This document shows, in pieces, positions 8,453-17,094 of a DNA stretch of 33,152 nucleotides. Under the pieces are notes generated by a model that saw only the letters and a list, made by a program, of their open reading frames with translations, was not told the origin of the DNA and made no database searches. The position numbers were made by a program, and so were the translations under genes. Position 1 is the stretch's first letter. Each line of letters opens with the position of its first letter. The stretch lies in NCBI GenBank assembly GCA_003598175.1, contig QZKN01000163.1, forward strand, positions 1-33,152, in the 5' to 3' direction. Origin of the DNA: Candidatus Omnitrophota bacterium (GTDB lineage: Bacteria > Hinthialibacterota > Hinthialibacteria > Hinthialibacterales > Hinthialibacteraceae).

Positions 8453-9721
8453 TCAGCCCATCCGTTCAATGCGCTTTTTGGCGTCAAACACGGGTTCAAA
8501 TAATCGAACCTGAAGTTTGACCTGTTCCAAATCTTCCAACTTGTTGGTTTCCTCGCCAAAAAGGGGAATCTCCTGCCAATTCAAAAAATCCCGTTGCACC
8601 ACGACACGATATCCTTTTTCGATGCCTTCGTATTCCGCCAGGCAGGTCACGACGAACGTATTGGAGGCGATCACGAGATAACGGCTCACCTGCGTCCAGA
8701 CTTCCGGCGTGAAACCTTCCACATTCGTGAAGTGAATGTCATCCATATCGCTGTTATCCATCGTTTTCATGACCTGGTCATCTTCCGTGTAGGTTTCATG
8801 ATCGTGTCCGTCGCGATATTCGGTCCAATCCGTCGCAAGTTTTTCGGCCTGATCGGCAAGAGTGGGGAAAAGCAGAGACTCCAGGACTTCTGCTTTGACG
8901 GTGTTGATATTCACCGACATATTGTATACAGAAACATAGTTTTTCAATCCGAGGTATTCTCCACTGCGCCGATGGCGGCGGCGAGAGCGACCGCGTCCCG
9001 TCTCGTCATCCGGATCCACGGTTCCATAAACGATCTGCGGCGTCATGCCGGGCAGCAGTAGAAGTTCATCGATGGAATCGAAAGGGAAATTCTTGATGAC
9101 GATTTGAGGGATATGCCGGCCGCGGCCGCCGTATCCGGAATTATAAAACGTATTTTCATCCGCCGCGTCGCGGCCGAAAGTGTTGCCGCCGGTATCGGCA
9201 GGGACGTCGTCGGCGTCCCGCCAATCGATGATGGCGCCGGCCAGCATTTTGGCGTCGTTTTCGGCGACGCCGGTCAATTCGAGAAGATGAGCGATCATCT
9301 CCAGCGTCGTGGCGGGATTATTGATCGGGAATTTGGCGGATTCGTCTTCGATATCGACGTAATAATATCCGATCTGATCCCCCGACTCATAAAAAGGGAC
9401 TCCTTCCAGCAGGCGAGGATTTTCCGCCCACGCCTCATTGCCGCCATCATATAGATACACATCGTCATCCTCGAAGGGAACAATTGTTTCTCTCACATTC
9501 TCGCCGGAATCTTTGATGCGGTCCTCTCGCAACAGAATCAAGGCCTGGCGGAGTCCCGCGTCCGCGAGGGCATCCGCGATGGCGACATCACGCTGAAATC
9601 CGACCATTTTGATTTCCAGGCTGACCTGTTTCACATACGAGAGAGAAACGGTTGCAAGGACGACGATGACCCATAACGTGATGATCAAAACGATGCCTGT
9701 TTCATTTTCGTGTTTTGACAT
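8453..9721 (-). CDS. gspK: Type II secretion minor pseudopilin GspK
   Basis: Large tip pseudopilin that caps the pseudopilus in a complex with GspI and GspJ. The 422 residues start with a short leader (MSKHENETG) and a hydrophobic N-helix, GIVLIITLWVIVVLATVSLSY. This includes the GspK habit of lacking Glu at position +5 of the mature protein. The body shows the family alpha-domain motifs: FPINNPA (131-137), GAIIDWRDADD (162-172), FDSIDELLLLPGMT and MSVNINTVKAEVLESL. The Arg-rich stretch RGRSRRRHRRSGEY interrupts the middle. The start is 3 nt after the gspJ stop, showing tight coupling. Confidence 0.9.
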   Translation of the reverse strand: MSKHENETGIVLIITLWVIVVLATVSLSYVKQVSLEIKMVGFQRDVAIADALADAGLRQALILLREDRIKDSGENVRETIVPFEDDDVYLYDGGNEAWAENPRLLEGVPFYESGDQIGYYYVDIEDESAKFPINNPATTLEMIAHLLELTGVAENDAKMLAGAIIDWRDADDVPADTGGNTFGRDAADENTFYNSGYGGRGRHIPQIVIKNFPFDSIDELLLLPGMTPQIVYGTVDPDDETGRGRSRRRHRRSGEYLGLKNYVSVYNMSVNINTVKAEVLESLLFPTLADQAEKLATDWTEYRDGHDHETYTEDDQVMKTMDNSDMDDIHFTNVEGFTPEVWTQVSRYLVIASNTFVVTCLAEYEGIEKGYRVVVQRDFLNWQEIPLFGEETNKLEDLEQVKLQVRLFEPVFDAKKRIERMG

Positions 9722-9724
9722 GAT

Positions 9725-10708
9725 TCACCGGATATTCAAACTCGGCGCCATGACGGGCGATTCATTCGATGGGGGAGACGATTGAACTTCGCTCCCGATT
9801 CCACCGCCGCTTCCGCGCATGCCGCGCATATTTCCCGCCGGAATATAAGCCGCCGTCGTGACGGTGTCGCCGTTTTCCAGCTTCAAACTGATTTCCGCGA
9901 TCTGAGGGGGACCGGTTTCTCTAATATCCACGTCGGAAACCATATTGAACCGGGGACTTTGAGGCGAACGCCGGTATTCCGTGATGAGCTGTTGGGAATC
10001 CCAATGATTCGTCCAATTCGAACCGGACGAATAGCGAAATTGAATGGAGTCGATTCCTTCCGCGATCAGTTGGCGTTTGTTAATGACTCCATAATCGCCG
10101 ATGTACTCCATAATCGGCGGTTCTCCGAACATTCCCACCTGGCGAAAGCGCATTCGTCCGCCGTCCATGGGAATCACCTGGCCGGCCAGGTTGAGTTGAA
10201 ATTCATACCGATAGAACCATGACGCCTGTTTCACCGCCAGCAGGGAACGCACAATCTCCAGGATCAATTGTTTGCTATCTTGATTTACAAAGATTCGGCA
10301 TTCCTGCAAATCAAAAGGGGGATACCGGTCCAGTTGATAAACTTTGCGGACGTACAGGACGGAATTCGATTGGCCCATGAAACGAATGGCGCCCGGATCC
10401 TCTTCCTGAACCACCGGGCCGCCAAAGGTGTTCATCATTTCTTCGTACGACAATTGCTTGTACGAGTCTTGCGGCCGCCAAAAGGCGAACGGAGAGAGCG
10501 CCAGCCGCAATTCGTCGGAAATCTGGCGGAGTCCGATCCGCGCGGATTGATACAATTCCATCGAATACTGTCCCCGCATATAGGCTTCCATGCCGACTTT
10601 CATGCCGCTGTAGACGCTGCCGATGACCAACGCCATGATGGTCATTCCCAGCAGCAATTCCACCAACGTAAACGCGCGATTGGGTAAAGTCATGCCATCG
10701 GACTTCAT
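9725..10708 (-). CDS. gspJ: Type II secretion minor pseudopilin GspJ
   Basis: Minor pseudopilin of the tip complex. The 327 residues begin with a prepilin leader that ends PNRA, followed by FTLVELLLGMTIMALVIGSV, so cleavage would fall after Ala13 rather than Gly. The Glu5 needed for assembly is present. The body has the GspJ pattern (ARIGLRQISDELRLALSPF near 57-75, and a late FRYSSG...W segment). A Gly/Ser/Met-rich tail (NMRGMRGSGGG) follows. It is longer than proteobacterial GspJ (about 200). The ATG overlaps the gspI stop by 4 nt (ATGA). Confidence 0.85.
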   Translation of the reverse strand: MKSDGMTLPNRAFTLVELLLGMTIMALVIGSVYSGMKVGMEAYMRGQYSMELYQSARIGLRQISDELRLALSPFAFWRPQDSYKQLSYEEMMNTFGGPVVQEEDPGAIRFMGQSNSVLYVRKVYQLDRYPPFDLQECRIFVNQDSKQLILEIVRSLLAVKQASWFYRYEFQLNLAGQVIPMDGGRMRFRQVGMFGEPPIMEYIGDYGVINKRQLIAEGIDSIQFRYSSGSNWTNHWDSQQLITEYRRSPQSPRFNMVSDVDIRETGPPQIAEISLKLENGDTVTTAAYIPAGNMRGMRGSGGGIGSEVQSSPPSNESPVMAPSLNIR

Positions 10709-11262
10709 CGCCGACTTCCTCCGCGGCCGCGATTGCGAGACGTTCCCTTTTCGCGCATCGTCGGCCCTATCCCTTGTATCAGATCCTCGTTATAGCGAGC
10801 CGTGGGCACCATCGTCATGAGCATGAACCCTCCCGTGGAGCGCCGGCTCCAGCGGGAACGCCGGCGTTGGGAGCGATCGTCCTCGCCATACGTCGTCCAC
10901 AGCTGAATTACGTAAGCGCCATGCGTGTTATCCGCTTCGATCCGGGCGCGCCAGCGAAAATCGGAAGCGCCCGGTTGTTCGTAGCGCCCTTCGAAAATTC
11001 CGAGATCCACATTCGCCTTGCCCGAATACACCATTTCGAGCTCATGCAATTTGGCTTGCGTCAAAAAAACTGCTTTCGTAGTATCTCGAACGATGCGGGA
11101 AACCGCGATCGAGTTCATCAGAGAACGGATCAGAACGGTGCCGGCAATCGCCAGGATCGTCATCGAGACCAGCACTTCGACGAGAACGAAGGCGTTTGTG
11201 CGAGTCCGCCCCTTTCGCCGCGGTGCGGATTTATAAAAAGTTCGGGTCATCATAATACCCAC
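10705..11262 (-). CDS. gspI: Type II secretion minor pseudopilin GspI
   Basis: Minor pseudopilin that nucleates the tip complex. The leader is basic (APRRKGRTRTNA) and the mature N-helix is FVLVEVLVSMTILAIAG, typical of GspI (EVLVA in the family), with cleavage after Ala. The rest shows the GspI pattern AKLHELEMVYSG. The GTG at 11262 is preceded by GGAG at 7 nt and is preferred; ATGs at 11253 and 11250 are alternatives with poorer sites. The start lies 32 nt inside the end of gspH. The C-terminal half carries an Arg/Ser stretch (SQRRRSRWSRRS) resembling the basic insert in GspH. Confidence 0.8.
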   Translation of the reverse strand: MGIMMTRTFYKSAPRRKGRTRTNAFVLVEVLVSMTILAIAGTVLIRSLMNSIAVSRIVRDTTKAVFLTQAKLHELEMVYSGKANVDLGIFEGRYEQPGASDFRWRARIEADNTHGAYVIQLWTTYGEDDRSQRRRSRWSRRSTGGFMLMTMVPTARYNEDLIQGIGPTMREKGTSRNRGRGGSRR

Positions 11263-11866
11263 GATAGAACTCCGATCCTTGGTCTTCGGTTCTTCCTTCC
11301 ACGCTTTTAATCACGCCGGTTGCCGGATAAATGCGGACAAACACCCGATTTTCATCCTCGCGCTTCTCGGCCAGACGAAGAATCGTGATGTAAGACGCAT
11401 CGGCGGAGCCATCCGGATAGAAAAAAATCTCACCTTCGCCCCGCCGGATCTCATCATTGGCCGCCACTTTATAGACAAACTCGAAAATGAAACCTTCCGG
11501 CAGCGACGAATGAATCGCTTTCACTTCCCGAACGCGACGCGTATTTCGAGTGGTGGCGCGGGAAGATTTCCGCCGATAGGAACGGGAGCGATAATGTTTT
11601 CGCTCTTCTTCCTTTTCGACCGGCACCCAATATTTTTTTTCGCTGACATCGATTATCACGCGAATGGGAATCCGCTCCAAAACCGCTCGTTGTTGGGCAT
11701 AGCGGAGAGTGCCGGAAAACTGCGAAGCCACTTTTTGCAATTCGGAACGTTGATACAAGGTTCTGAAACTGGGAATCCCCACTGAGGTCAGGATGGCGAT
11801 GAGAAGCACGACTAATGTGATTTCCACCAACGTAAATCCATGATTCCACTGTTCGCGTGTACTCAT
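11231..11866 (-). CDS. gspH: Type II secretion minor pseudopilin GspH
   Basis: Minor pseudopilin of 211 residues with the classical leader MSTREQWNHG cut before FTLVEITLVVLLIAIL; this one keeps Gly at -1, unlike G, I and J. The GspH/FimT body follows (LRYAQQRAVLERIPIRVII near 55-73). A strongly basic region (RSRSYRRKSSRATTRNTRR) is inserted in the beta domain. The start is the ATG at 11866, with AAGGA 10 nt upstream; an ATG at 11899 would give a 21-residue leader and has a poorly spaced site. An 89-nt gap separates it from gspG. Confidence 0.8.
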   Translation of the reverse strand: MSTREQWNHGFTLVEITLVVLLIAILTSVGIPSFRTLYQRSELQKVASQFSGTLRYAQQRAVLERIPIRVIIDVSEKKYWVPVEKEEERKHYRSRSYRRKSSRATTRNTRRVREVKAIHSSLPEGFIFEFVYKVAANDEIRRGEGEIFFYPDGSADASYITILRLAEKREDENRVFVRIYPATGVIKSVEGRTEDQGSEFYRGYYDDPNFL

Positions 11867-11955
11867 CCCTTTGCATTCCTTATCATGCGTTGCGTCCATC
11901 TTTCCGCTGCGTCTAATTTGTCTGGCTGCGATTGTGCCAACGGCAGGAACAACGT

Positions 11956-12375
11956 TTAAAAATTCTCCTCATCCCAATTGCCGATGTCGTCCTCGGTTCC
12001 TTCCTGCCCGTCCGGCCCGATGGAAAAGAGGTCGAAATTGATACCGCGTGTGCCGGGAATGCGGAAACGGTATTCATTTCCCCACGGATCGTTGAAGGTT
12101 TTTCGTGTGAGAAAAGGCCGCCAGCCATCGACGCCCGGATCTTCCACGAGAGCGTTCAAACCTTCTTCGGTGGTGGGATACGCGCCGATTGTCAGTTCAT
12201 ACGTATCCAACGCAAGGCTGATGTTGGCGATATCCGCATTCGCGCGCGTGATTTTCGCGCGCTGCGATTGCCCGCTGAAATTGACGAGAACCGCTCCGGC
12301 CAGGATCCCGATGATAGTAACGACCAGCAGCAATTCGACCAACGTGAAGGCTCCCTGATTTTTATGGTTGTTCAT
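11956..12375 (-). CDS. gspG: Type II secretion major pseudopilin GspG
   Basis: Main subunit of the pseudopilus that pushes substrates through the secretin. The ATG at 12375 has an ideal GAGGAGG 6 nt away. The leader MNNHKNQGA is followed by FTLVELLLVVTIIGILAG, so the cut is after Ala9. The rest is textbook GspG: DIANISLALDTYELTIGAYPTTEEGL and DPWGNEYRFRIPG. The calcium-binding C-terminus reads SIGPDGQEGTEDDIGNWD. The length of 139 is normal. It lies 63 nt downstream of gspF and is expected to be the most abundant product of the operon. Confidence 0.93.
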   Translation of the reverse strand: MNNHKNQGAFTLVELLLVVTIIGILAGAVLVNFSGQSQRAKITRANADIANISLALDTYELTIGAYPTTEEGLNALVEDPGVDGWRPFLTRKTFNDPWGNEYRFRIPGTRGINFDLFSIGPDGQEGTEDDIGNWDEENF

Positions 12376-12438
12376 GTTCTTCCTCCTCAAATGGTTTTCA
12401 TTTTTGCATCACCGCGGGGTGAAGCCGTATGATTATGG

Positions 12439-13653
12439 TTAATGAATGCTTTGGCTGATTTGGAAAATGGGCATAATCATCGCGAACACGATGAAGCCGA
12501 CAACGCCCGCCATGATCACAATCATCACCGGTTCGATGATGGTGGTAATCGCTTTGATCACGCGATCGGTATCTTTTTCGAACGCATCGGCCACCCGCTG
12601 CAAGGTATCTTCCAGATTGCCGGTTTCCTCCCCCACCGCGACCATATTCACTGCCACGGGAGGGAACAGATCGCTTTGCGCCATGCGGTCGGAGAGTTTT
12701 TCTCCCTCTTTGATATTATCCGAAAAGCCGTCGATGTCTTCCTTTAAAAGTTTGTTGGAAATCACATCGCGCGTGATATCGAGAGCGCGAAGAATCGCGA
12801 CGCCGTTGGCCAGCAACGTTCCCAACGTGCGGGCGAATTTGGCGATTTCCCGTTTACGGATCAATTCCCCGAACATCGGCAATTTCAATTTAATCGTGTC
12901 GAAATGGAGCCGGCCGGCGTCGGTATGAATATACTGCCGAATCAGCAGAATGCCGCCGATGGCGGCCAGGACAAAAATCCACCACCAGGTGCTGACAAAT
13001 GTGCTGAACCAGAGAAGGATTTGAGTCGAGATCGGCAGTTCCACTTCGACTTCCTCGAACATCACCATAAAGTTCGGCACAACGACAACAAACAATACGA
13101 TAATAACGAAAATACAGACAAGAATCATAAACGCCGGATAGGTCATGGCGGAAATGATGCGGCTGCGCATTTCCTGCTCGGCTTCGAGAAAACCGGCCAG
13201 ACGTTCCATGACGGCATCCAACATTCCACCCAACTCGCCGGAGCGAACCATACTGCTGTATAAACTAGGGAATACTTTCGGATGCTTGGCCAACGCGTCA
13301 GAGATGGGCGTGCCGCCTTGTACGTCGGAACTCACTGATTTAATGACGGATTTGAATTTGGGATTGGGTGTTTGATTTCCCACGACATCCAGACAGCGCA
13401 CCAATGGCAATCCGGCTCGCAGCAGATCGCTCATCTGTCGACTGAACGTCATAACGTCCTTGGCGGAAATCCGGCGCAGGATTTGTATCGAAATTTCTCG
13501 GCTGAGGCCGGCTCCGCCTCCCACTTCCTTCACCGAGATGGGGAAAACCTGCATTTTCTGCAGCTGATTGATGACGAGTTTCGGGTTATCCGCCTCAAGC
13601 ACGCCCTGAATCACTTCACCGGATAATTTTTTTGCCTTGTAACTGTATCTCAT
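12439..13653 (-). CDS. gspF: Type II secretion inner-membrane platform protein GspF
   Basis: Polytopic inner-membrane protein that couples GspE hydrolysis to pseudopilus growth. The 404 residues have a short N-terminal domain (MRYSYKAKKLSGEVIQGVLEA, given in two parts by convention). Two T2SSF repeats follow, about 70-190 and 270-390, each with the family G-E-x-x-G core (SGELGGML and VGEETGNLEDTL). Membrane segments lie near 170-190, 215-235 and 375-400, the last ending IVIMAGVVGFIVFAMIMPIF. Length and layout match GspF/PilC. The ribosome binding site before the ATG is weak. The gene starts 38 nt after gspE. Confidence 0.93.
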   Translation of the reverse strand: MRYSYKAKKLSGEVIQGVLEADNPKLVINQLQKMQVFPISVKEVGGGAGLSREISIQILRRISAKDVMTFSRQMSDLLRAGLPLVRCLDVVGNQTPNPKFKSVIKSVSSDVQGGTPISDALAKHPKVFPSLYSSMVRSGELGGMLDAVMERLAGFLEAEQEMRSRIISAMTYPAFMILVCIFVIIVLFVVVVPNFMVMFEEVEVELPISTQILLWFSTFVSTWWWIFVLAAIGGILLIRQYIHTDAGRLHFDTIKLKLPMFGELIRKREIAKFARTLGTLLANGVAILRALDITRDVISNKLLKEDIDGFSDNIKEGEKLSDRMAQSDLFPPVAVNMVAVGEETGNLEDTLQRVADAFEKDTDRVIKAITTIIEPVMIVIMAGVVGFIVFAMIMPIFQISQSIH

Positions 13654-13691
13654 CGTTCATTCGTTGGATTAAAATTTTTTAGTATTTTTTC

Positions 13692-15395
13692 TTACCATTC
13701 CTGCGTCACGCGAATCAGTTCTTCCAGCGTGGTGACGCCTTCGTGCACTTTTTCAAGAGCATTCATTCTCAGCGTTCTCATTCCGTTATCCAGCGCCAAA
13801 TTCTTGATGCGACTGGCGGGCACGCGTTGAACGGTCAGTTCTCTCAGTTCTTCCGTCATTTCCATGATTTCATAAATGGCGGAACGGCCGTGATAGCCTA
13901 AGAATTTGCACGATTCACAACCGCGGCCGTGGTAATACTTTTTATCTCGATATTCCGGCGCATCGAGCCCCAAACCCGCCAGAATATCGTGTTCGGGTAC
14001 ATATTCTTCCTTGCAATTGGAACAAATACTTCGCATCAGACGTTGCGCCACCACGCCAACGACGGAAGACGAAACCAAATAGGGTTCAACTCCCATATCG
14101 ATCAAACGCGTGATCGCGCCGGGCGCGTCATTGGTATGCAGAGTGGTAAATACCAGGTGCCCGGTGAGAGCCGCTTGAATGGCGATTTCCGCCGTTTCGT
14201 GATCGCGCGTTTCACCGACCAGGACGATATCGGGGTCCTGGCGCAAAAACGCCCTCAAAACGCGCGCGAACGTCAAGCTGATTTTAGGATTGACCTGCAC
14301 CTGAATAATCCCGCGCAGGTGATATTCGATCGGCTCCTCGATGGTGAGAATTTTGACATCCATCTTGTTCAATTTCGAAAGAGTCGCGTAGAGAGTCGTC
14401 GTTTTTCCGCTTCCGGTCGGTCCGGTGACGAGAATGATGCCATGCGGTCGGGAAATCAGGCGATTGAAGCCGGTCAAAGAATCTTCATCGAAGCCCAATT
14501 GCCTCAATTCGAAAATGGTGCTGCCGCGGTTGAGAATACGAATGACGATGGTCTCGCCATAGGGAGTAGGAACCGTCGAGACGCGCAGGTCAAATTCCAT
14601 ATTGTTCGTTTTGATGTTGATACGACCGTCCTGCGGTAAGCGTTTTTCGGCGATATTCATATCCGCCATGATTTTGATGCGGGAAATGACCGCCGCTTGA
14701 TAGCGGCGAATCGTCGGTGGAATCGCCGCTTCGTACAGCAATCCGTCGATGCGGTACCGGATTCGCAATTCATCCTCGAACGGTTCGAAATGGATATCCG
14801 TTGCCCGATCCAGAACCGCTTCCGTCATGATCTGGTTCACGAAACGAATGATGGAAGCATCCTCGCTCAGTTCCTCGATATTTCCTTTTTCGCCGATATC
14901 CTCTTCCGTGGCGCCGTCTTCTTCCAACATGCTGTCCACCGTATCGGCGCCGATGCCGTAGTATTTTTTGATGCAGGCGCGAATATCATCGCTGGGAGAA
15001 AGCACCGGCTCGATATCGCATTTCAACAGAAGCCGCAAGTCATCCAATGCGTGGAAATTGAGCGGATCGGCAGTCGCGATTCGAAGCGTGTCTCCCTTGC
15101 GCTCAATCGGCAGGATGTTATAACGGTGAACGAAACGGATCGGAATCTGGCCGAGGATTTCCGGTGTGAGTTCGAGATGCCCGACATCCACCGTTTCCAC
15201 GCCAAGATGGGAAGAAAGAGATTCGAGAATGATACTTTCATCGGCCATCCCATTCTCGACCAGGATCACGTCCAGATCTTTGCCGGTTTTTTCCTGCAGA
15301 GCGACGGCGCGATTGACTTTGTCCGCATCGATCACGTTGAGCGAGCGGAGAAGCTCGCCATAGCGCCTGCCGATCATACCCGGTGTGGATTTCAT
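13692..15395 (-). CDS. gspE: Type II secretion ATPase GspE
   Basis: Hexameric cytoplasmic ATPase driving secretion. The N-terminal MshEN/GspE_N-type domain is at about 5-145. The catalytic core has Walker A GPTGSGKTT (325-333), an Asp box near 352-357, Walker B with DPDIVLVGETRD (387-398) and His box TTLHTNDA (417-424). A C-terminal zinc module has two CxxC pairs (Cys458/461 and Cys493/496). The length of 567 is normal for GspE/PilB. GAGGAG lies upstream of the ATG. It opens the operon and has the best promoter candidate of the region. The T2SS context decides between GspE and PilB. Confidence 0.95.
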   Translation of the reverse strand: MKSTPGMIGRRYGELLRSLNVIDADKVNRAVALQEKTGKDLDVILVENGMADESIILESLSSHLGVETVDVGHLELTPEILGQIPIRFVHRYNILPIERKGDTLRIATADPLNFHALDDLRLLLKCDIEPVLSPSDDIRACIKKYYGIGADTVDSMLEEDGATEEDIGEKGNIEELSEDASIIRFVNQIMTEAVLDRATDIHFEPFEDELRIRYRIDGLLYEAAIPPTIRRYQAAVISRIKIMADMNIAEKRLPQDGRINIKTNNMEFDLRVSTVPTPYGETIVIRILNRGSTIFELRQLGFDEDSLTGFNRLISRPHGIILVTGPTGSGKTTTLYATLSKLNKMDVKILTIEEPIEYHLRGIIQVQVNPKISLTFARVLRAFLRQDPDIVLVGETRDHETAEIAIQAALTGHLVFTTLHTNDAPGAITRLIDMGVEPYLVSSSVVGVVAQRLMRSICSNCKEEYVPEHDILAGLGLDAPEYRDKKYYHGRGCESCKFLGYHGRSAIYEIMEMTEELRELTVQRVPASRIKNLALDNGMRTLRMNALEKVHEGVTTLEELIRVTQEW

Positions 15396-15482
15396 GGTTT
15401 CGACTCCTCGGTTCCGTCCTGAATCTTCATCGACTCATCAATTAATCTTTGATAAAAGCAATTTGAATGCCAACAATATTCC

Positions 15483-15511
15483 ATTATAGGTATACATTAA
15501 TAGAAGGTGAA
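15483..15511 (-). promoter_or_regulatory. Sigma-70-type promoter candidate for the secretion operon
   Basis: On the minus strand TTCACC (15511-15506), a 17-nt spacer and a perfect TATAAT (15488-15483) point toward gspE, about 90 nt before its ATG. The surrounding 15425-15560 is clearly A/T-richer than the flanking genes. Four of six bases match the -35 consensus. Confidence 0.5.
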
Positions 15512-15668
15512 TAAAATCAGTGGATTATCACAAAAAAACAGGCGCAGATTCATCTTTTAATAAAAAGGTATCTTGATGTTCGATCCCCCCTCATCGTAAA
15601 AACACGATTGGAATCGGAAAATTACGATTCCTTCGTGCGTTGGATACAGCGAATGTGGATCAAATTCC

Positions 15669-16688
15669 TCATGCGGCTTGATTGCGGATAATGGTATGGA
15701 TGATTTCGTGAATATCGATACGATCGGCTTCCGCCCGATAATTTGTGATGAGGCGATGGCGCAGAACCGGATAGGCGATGGAGCGAACATCTTCCTCGGA
15801 GACGCTATATCGACCTTCCAGAATGGCGCGCACTTTTCCGGCCAAAATCAAGTATTGGGAAGCGCGTGGTCCGGCGCCCCACGAAATGTAATTTTGCACG
15901 AATTCGTTTTGTGAAGCTTCACCCGTTTTGGGGCGAGTCGCTTTCACGATGCGAACGGCGTATTGGATCACCTGTTCGGAAACCGGAACACGGCGGACGA
16001 GTTGTTGGATGTTCAGGATATCCCCTGCGGACATAACCTTTTCCAGCTCGCTTTGGTATGCGGACGTGGTATTCTTGACAATGTCGATTTCTTCCGTTTC
16101 GGAGGGATAATCGATGTTGATTTGAAACATAAAGCGGTCCAATTGCGCTTCGGGTAGCGGATAGGTTCCTTCCTGCTCGATCGGATTTTGTGTGGCGAGA
16201 ACAAAAAAGGGAGAATCGATCGGGTAATCCACGCCGCCGACCGTTACGCGATTTTCCTGCATCGCTTCCAGCAAAGCGGCCTGCGTTTTGGGGGGCGTGC
16301 GATTGATTTCATCCGCCAAAATGATATTGGCGAATAACGGACCGTGCAGAAAGCGGAAGTTTCTCTCGCCGGTCGAGCGGTTTTCTTCCAACACTTCTGT
16401 TCCGGTGATGTCGGAAGGCATTAAATCGGGGGTAAACTGAATCCGCCGAAATTTCAGGTCGAGAATTTTGGAAAACGTGCGGATCAATGTGGTTTTTGCC
16501 AAACCCGGCACGCCGACGATCAGGGCGTGGCCGCCTGCAAACAGAGCGATCAAGAGTTCCTCGATGACGTGCTGCTGGCCGACGATTTCCTTCGCGATTT
16601 CCTGAAGAATCCGGTCTCGTTTTTCGTGAATATATCGAATGATCTCGACATCTCCTTCCGGCATATTTTTTGTGGGATGTATTTCCAT
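15669..16688 (-). CDS. MoxR-family AAA+ ATPase
   Basis: MoxR ATPases act as chaperones that assemble or activate envelope and von Willebrand-domain complexes. The 339 residues hold Walker A GVPGLAKT (59-66), Walker B IILADEINRTPPK (122-134), sensor 1 LATQNP (164-169) and the arginine-finger motif LPEAQLDRF (178-186), all in canonical form. A C-terminal lid domain follows (about 230-335). The usual partner genes (DUF58 and VWA proteins) do not follow: the next gene downstream, 270 nt away, is gspE, and upstream lie 400 bases without a gene. AAAGGA is 14 nt before the ATG, a long spacing. An inverted repeat lies just upstream (16711-16730). Confidence 0.92.
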   Translation of the reverse strand: MEIHPTKNMPEGDVEIIRYIHEKRDRILQEIAKEIVGQQHVIEELLIALFAGGHALIVGVPGLAKTTLIRTFSKILDLKFRRIQFTPDLMPSDITGTEVLEENRSTGERNFRFLHGPLFANIILADEINRTPPKTQAALLEAMQENRVTVGGVDYPIDSPFFVLATQNPIEQEGTYPLPEAQLDRFMFQINIDYPSETEEIDIVKNTTSAYQSELEKVMSAGDILNIQQLVRRVPVSEQVIQYAVRIVKATRPKTGEASQNEFVQNYISWGAGPRASQYLILAGKVRAILEGRYSVSEEDVRSIAYPVLRHRLITNYRAEADRIDIHEIIHTIIRNQAA

Positions 16689-17094
16689 TGCAGCTGCTAG
16701 TTTCCTTTCGGATAGGATGAATTTCCTATCGGAAAAAACAAAACGGTTAAAATGATGCGGCTCCGTAGACGTAACGTTTCCATACGAAAAAAGTGACGAT
16801 CAATCAAAACCTGATGTGGCGTGGACCACGAATCTGTATGCGCGGGCTGGAGGCCTACGCCAAAATTGTTTCCAATAAACCATCATGATCGGTTGGTCAC
16901 AATGACGGATGAAAATCTAACGCCGCCGTCTCGGCGGCATGTCCGGTAAAGCCGGTAAGATGCCGGCGTTACCTTTTCATATGAACCTTAATGATCGATT
17001 GATCACAACGAGGTATTTCTCATCTATACCGAATGGTATGTTACTTTTTTTAGGGAAAGGGTCAAGGAATGAAATCGCGTTGAATGAGAATCCA
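16689..17094. other. Intergenic region with two palindromic elements
   Basis: No gene is supported between moxR and btaB. Near moxR, GATAGG (16711-16716) and CCTATC (16725-16730) form a 6-bp inverted repeat with an 8-nt loop, in the moxR leader, possibly an operator. Further on, a GC-rich REP-like element covers 16921-16973. An open frame at 16939-17124 has no support. Confidence 0.5.
16921..16973. repeat. REP-like GC-rich palindromic element
   Basis: GCCGCCG (16922-16928) and CGGCGGC (16932-16938) form a tight hairpin with a 3-nt loop. It is followed by a second fold in which GCCGG (16951-16955) pairs with CCGGC (16963-16967), or alternatively GGTAA (16954-16958) with TTACC (16969-16973). 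It stands out in an otherwise A/T-rich gap and shares the core GATGCCGGCG with the tandem element at 30176-30249. Confidence 0.55.
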
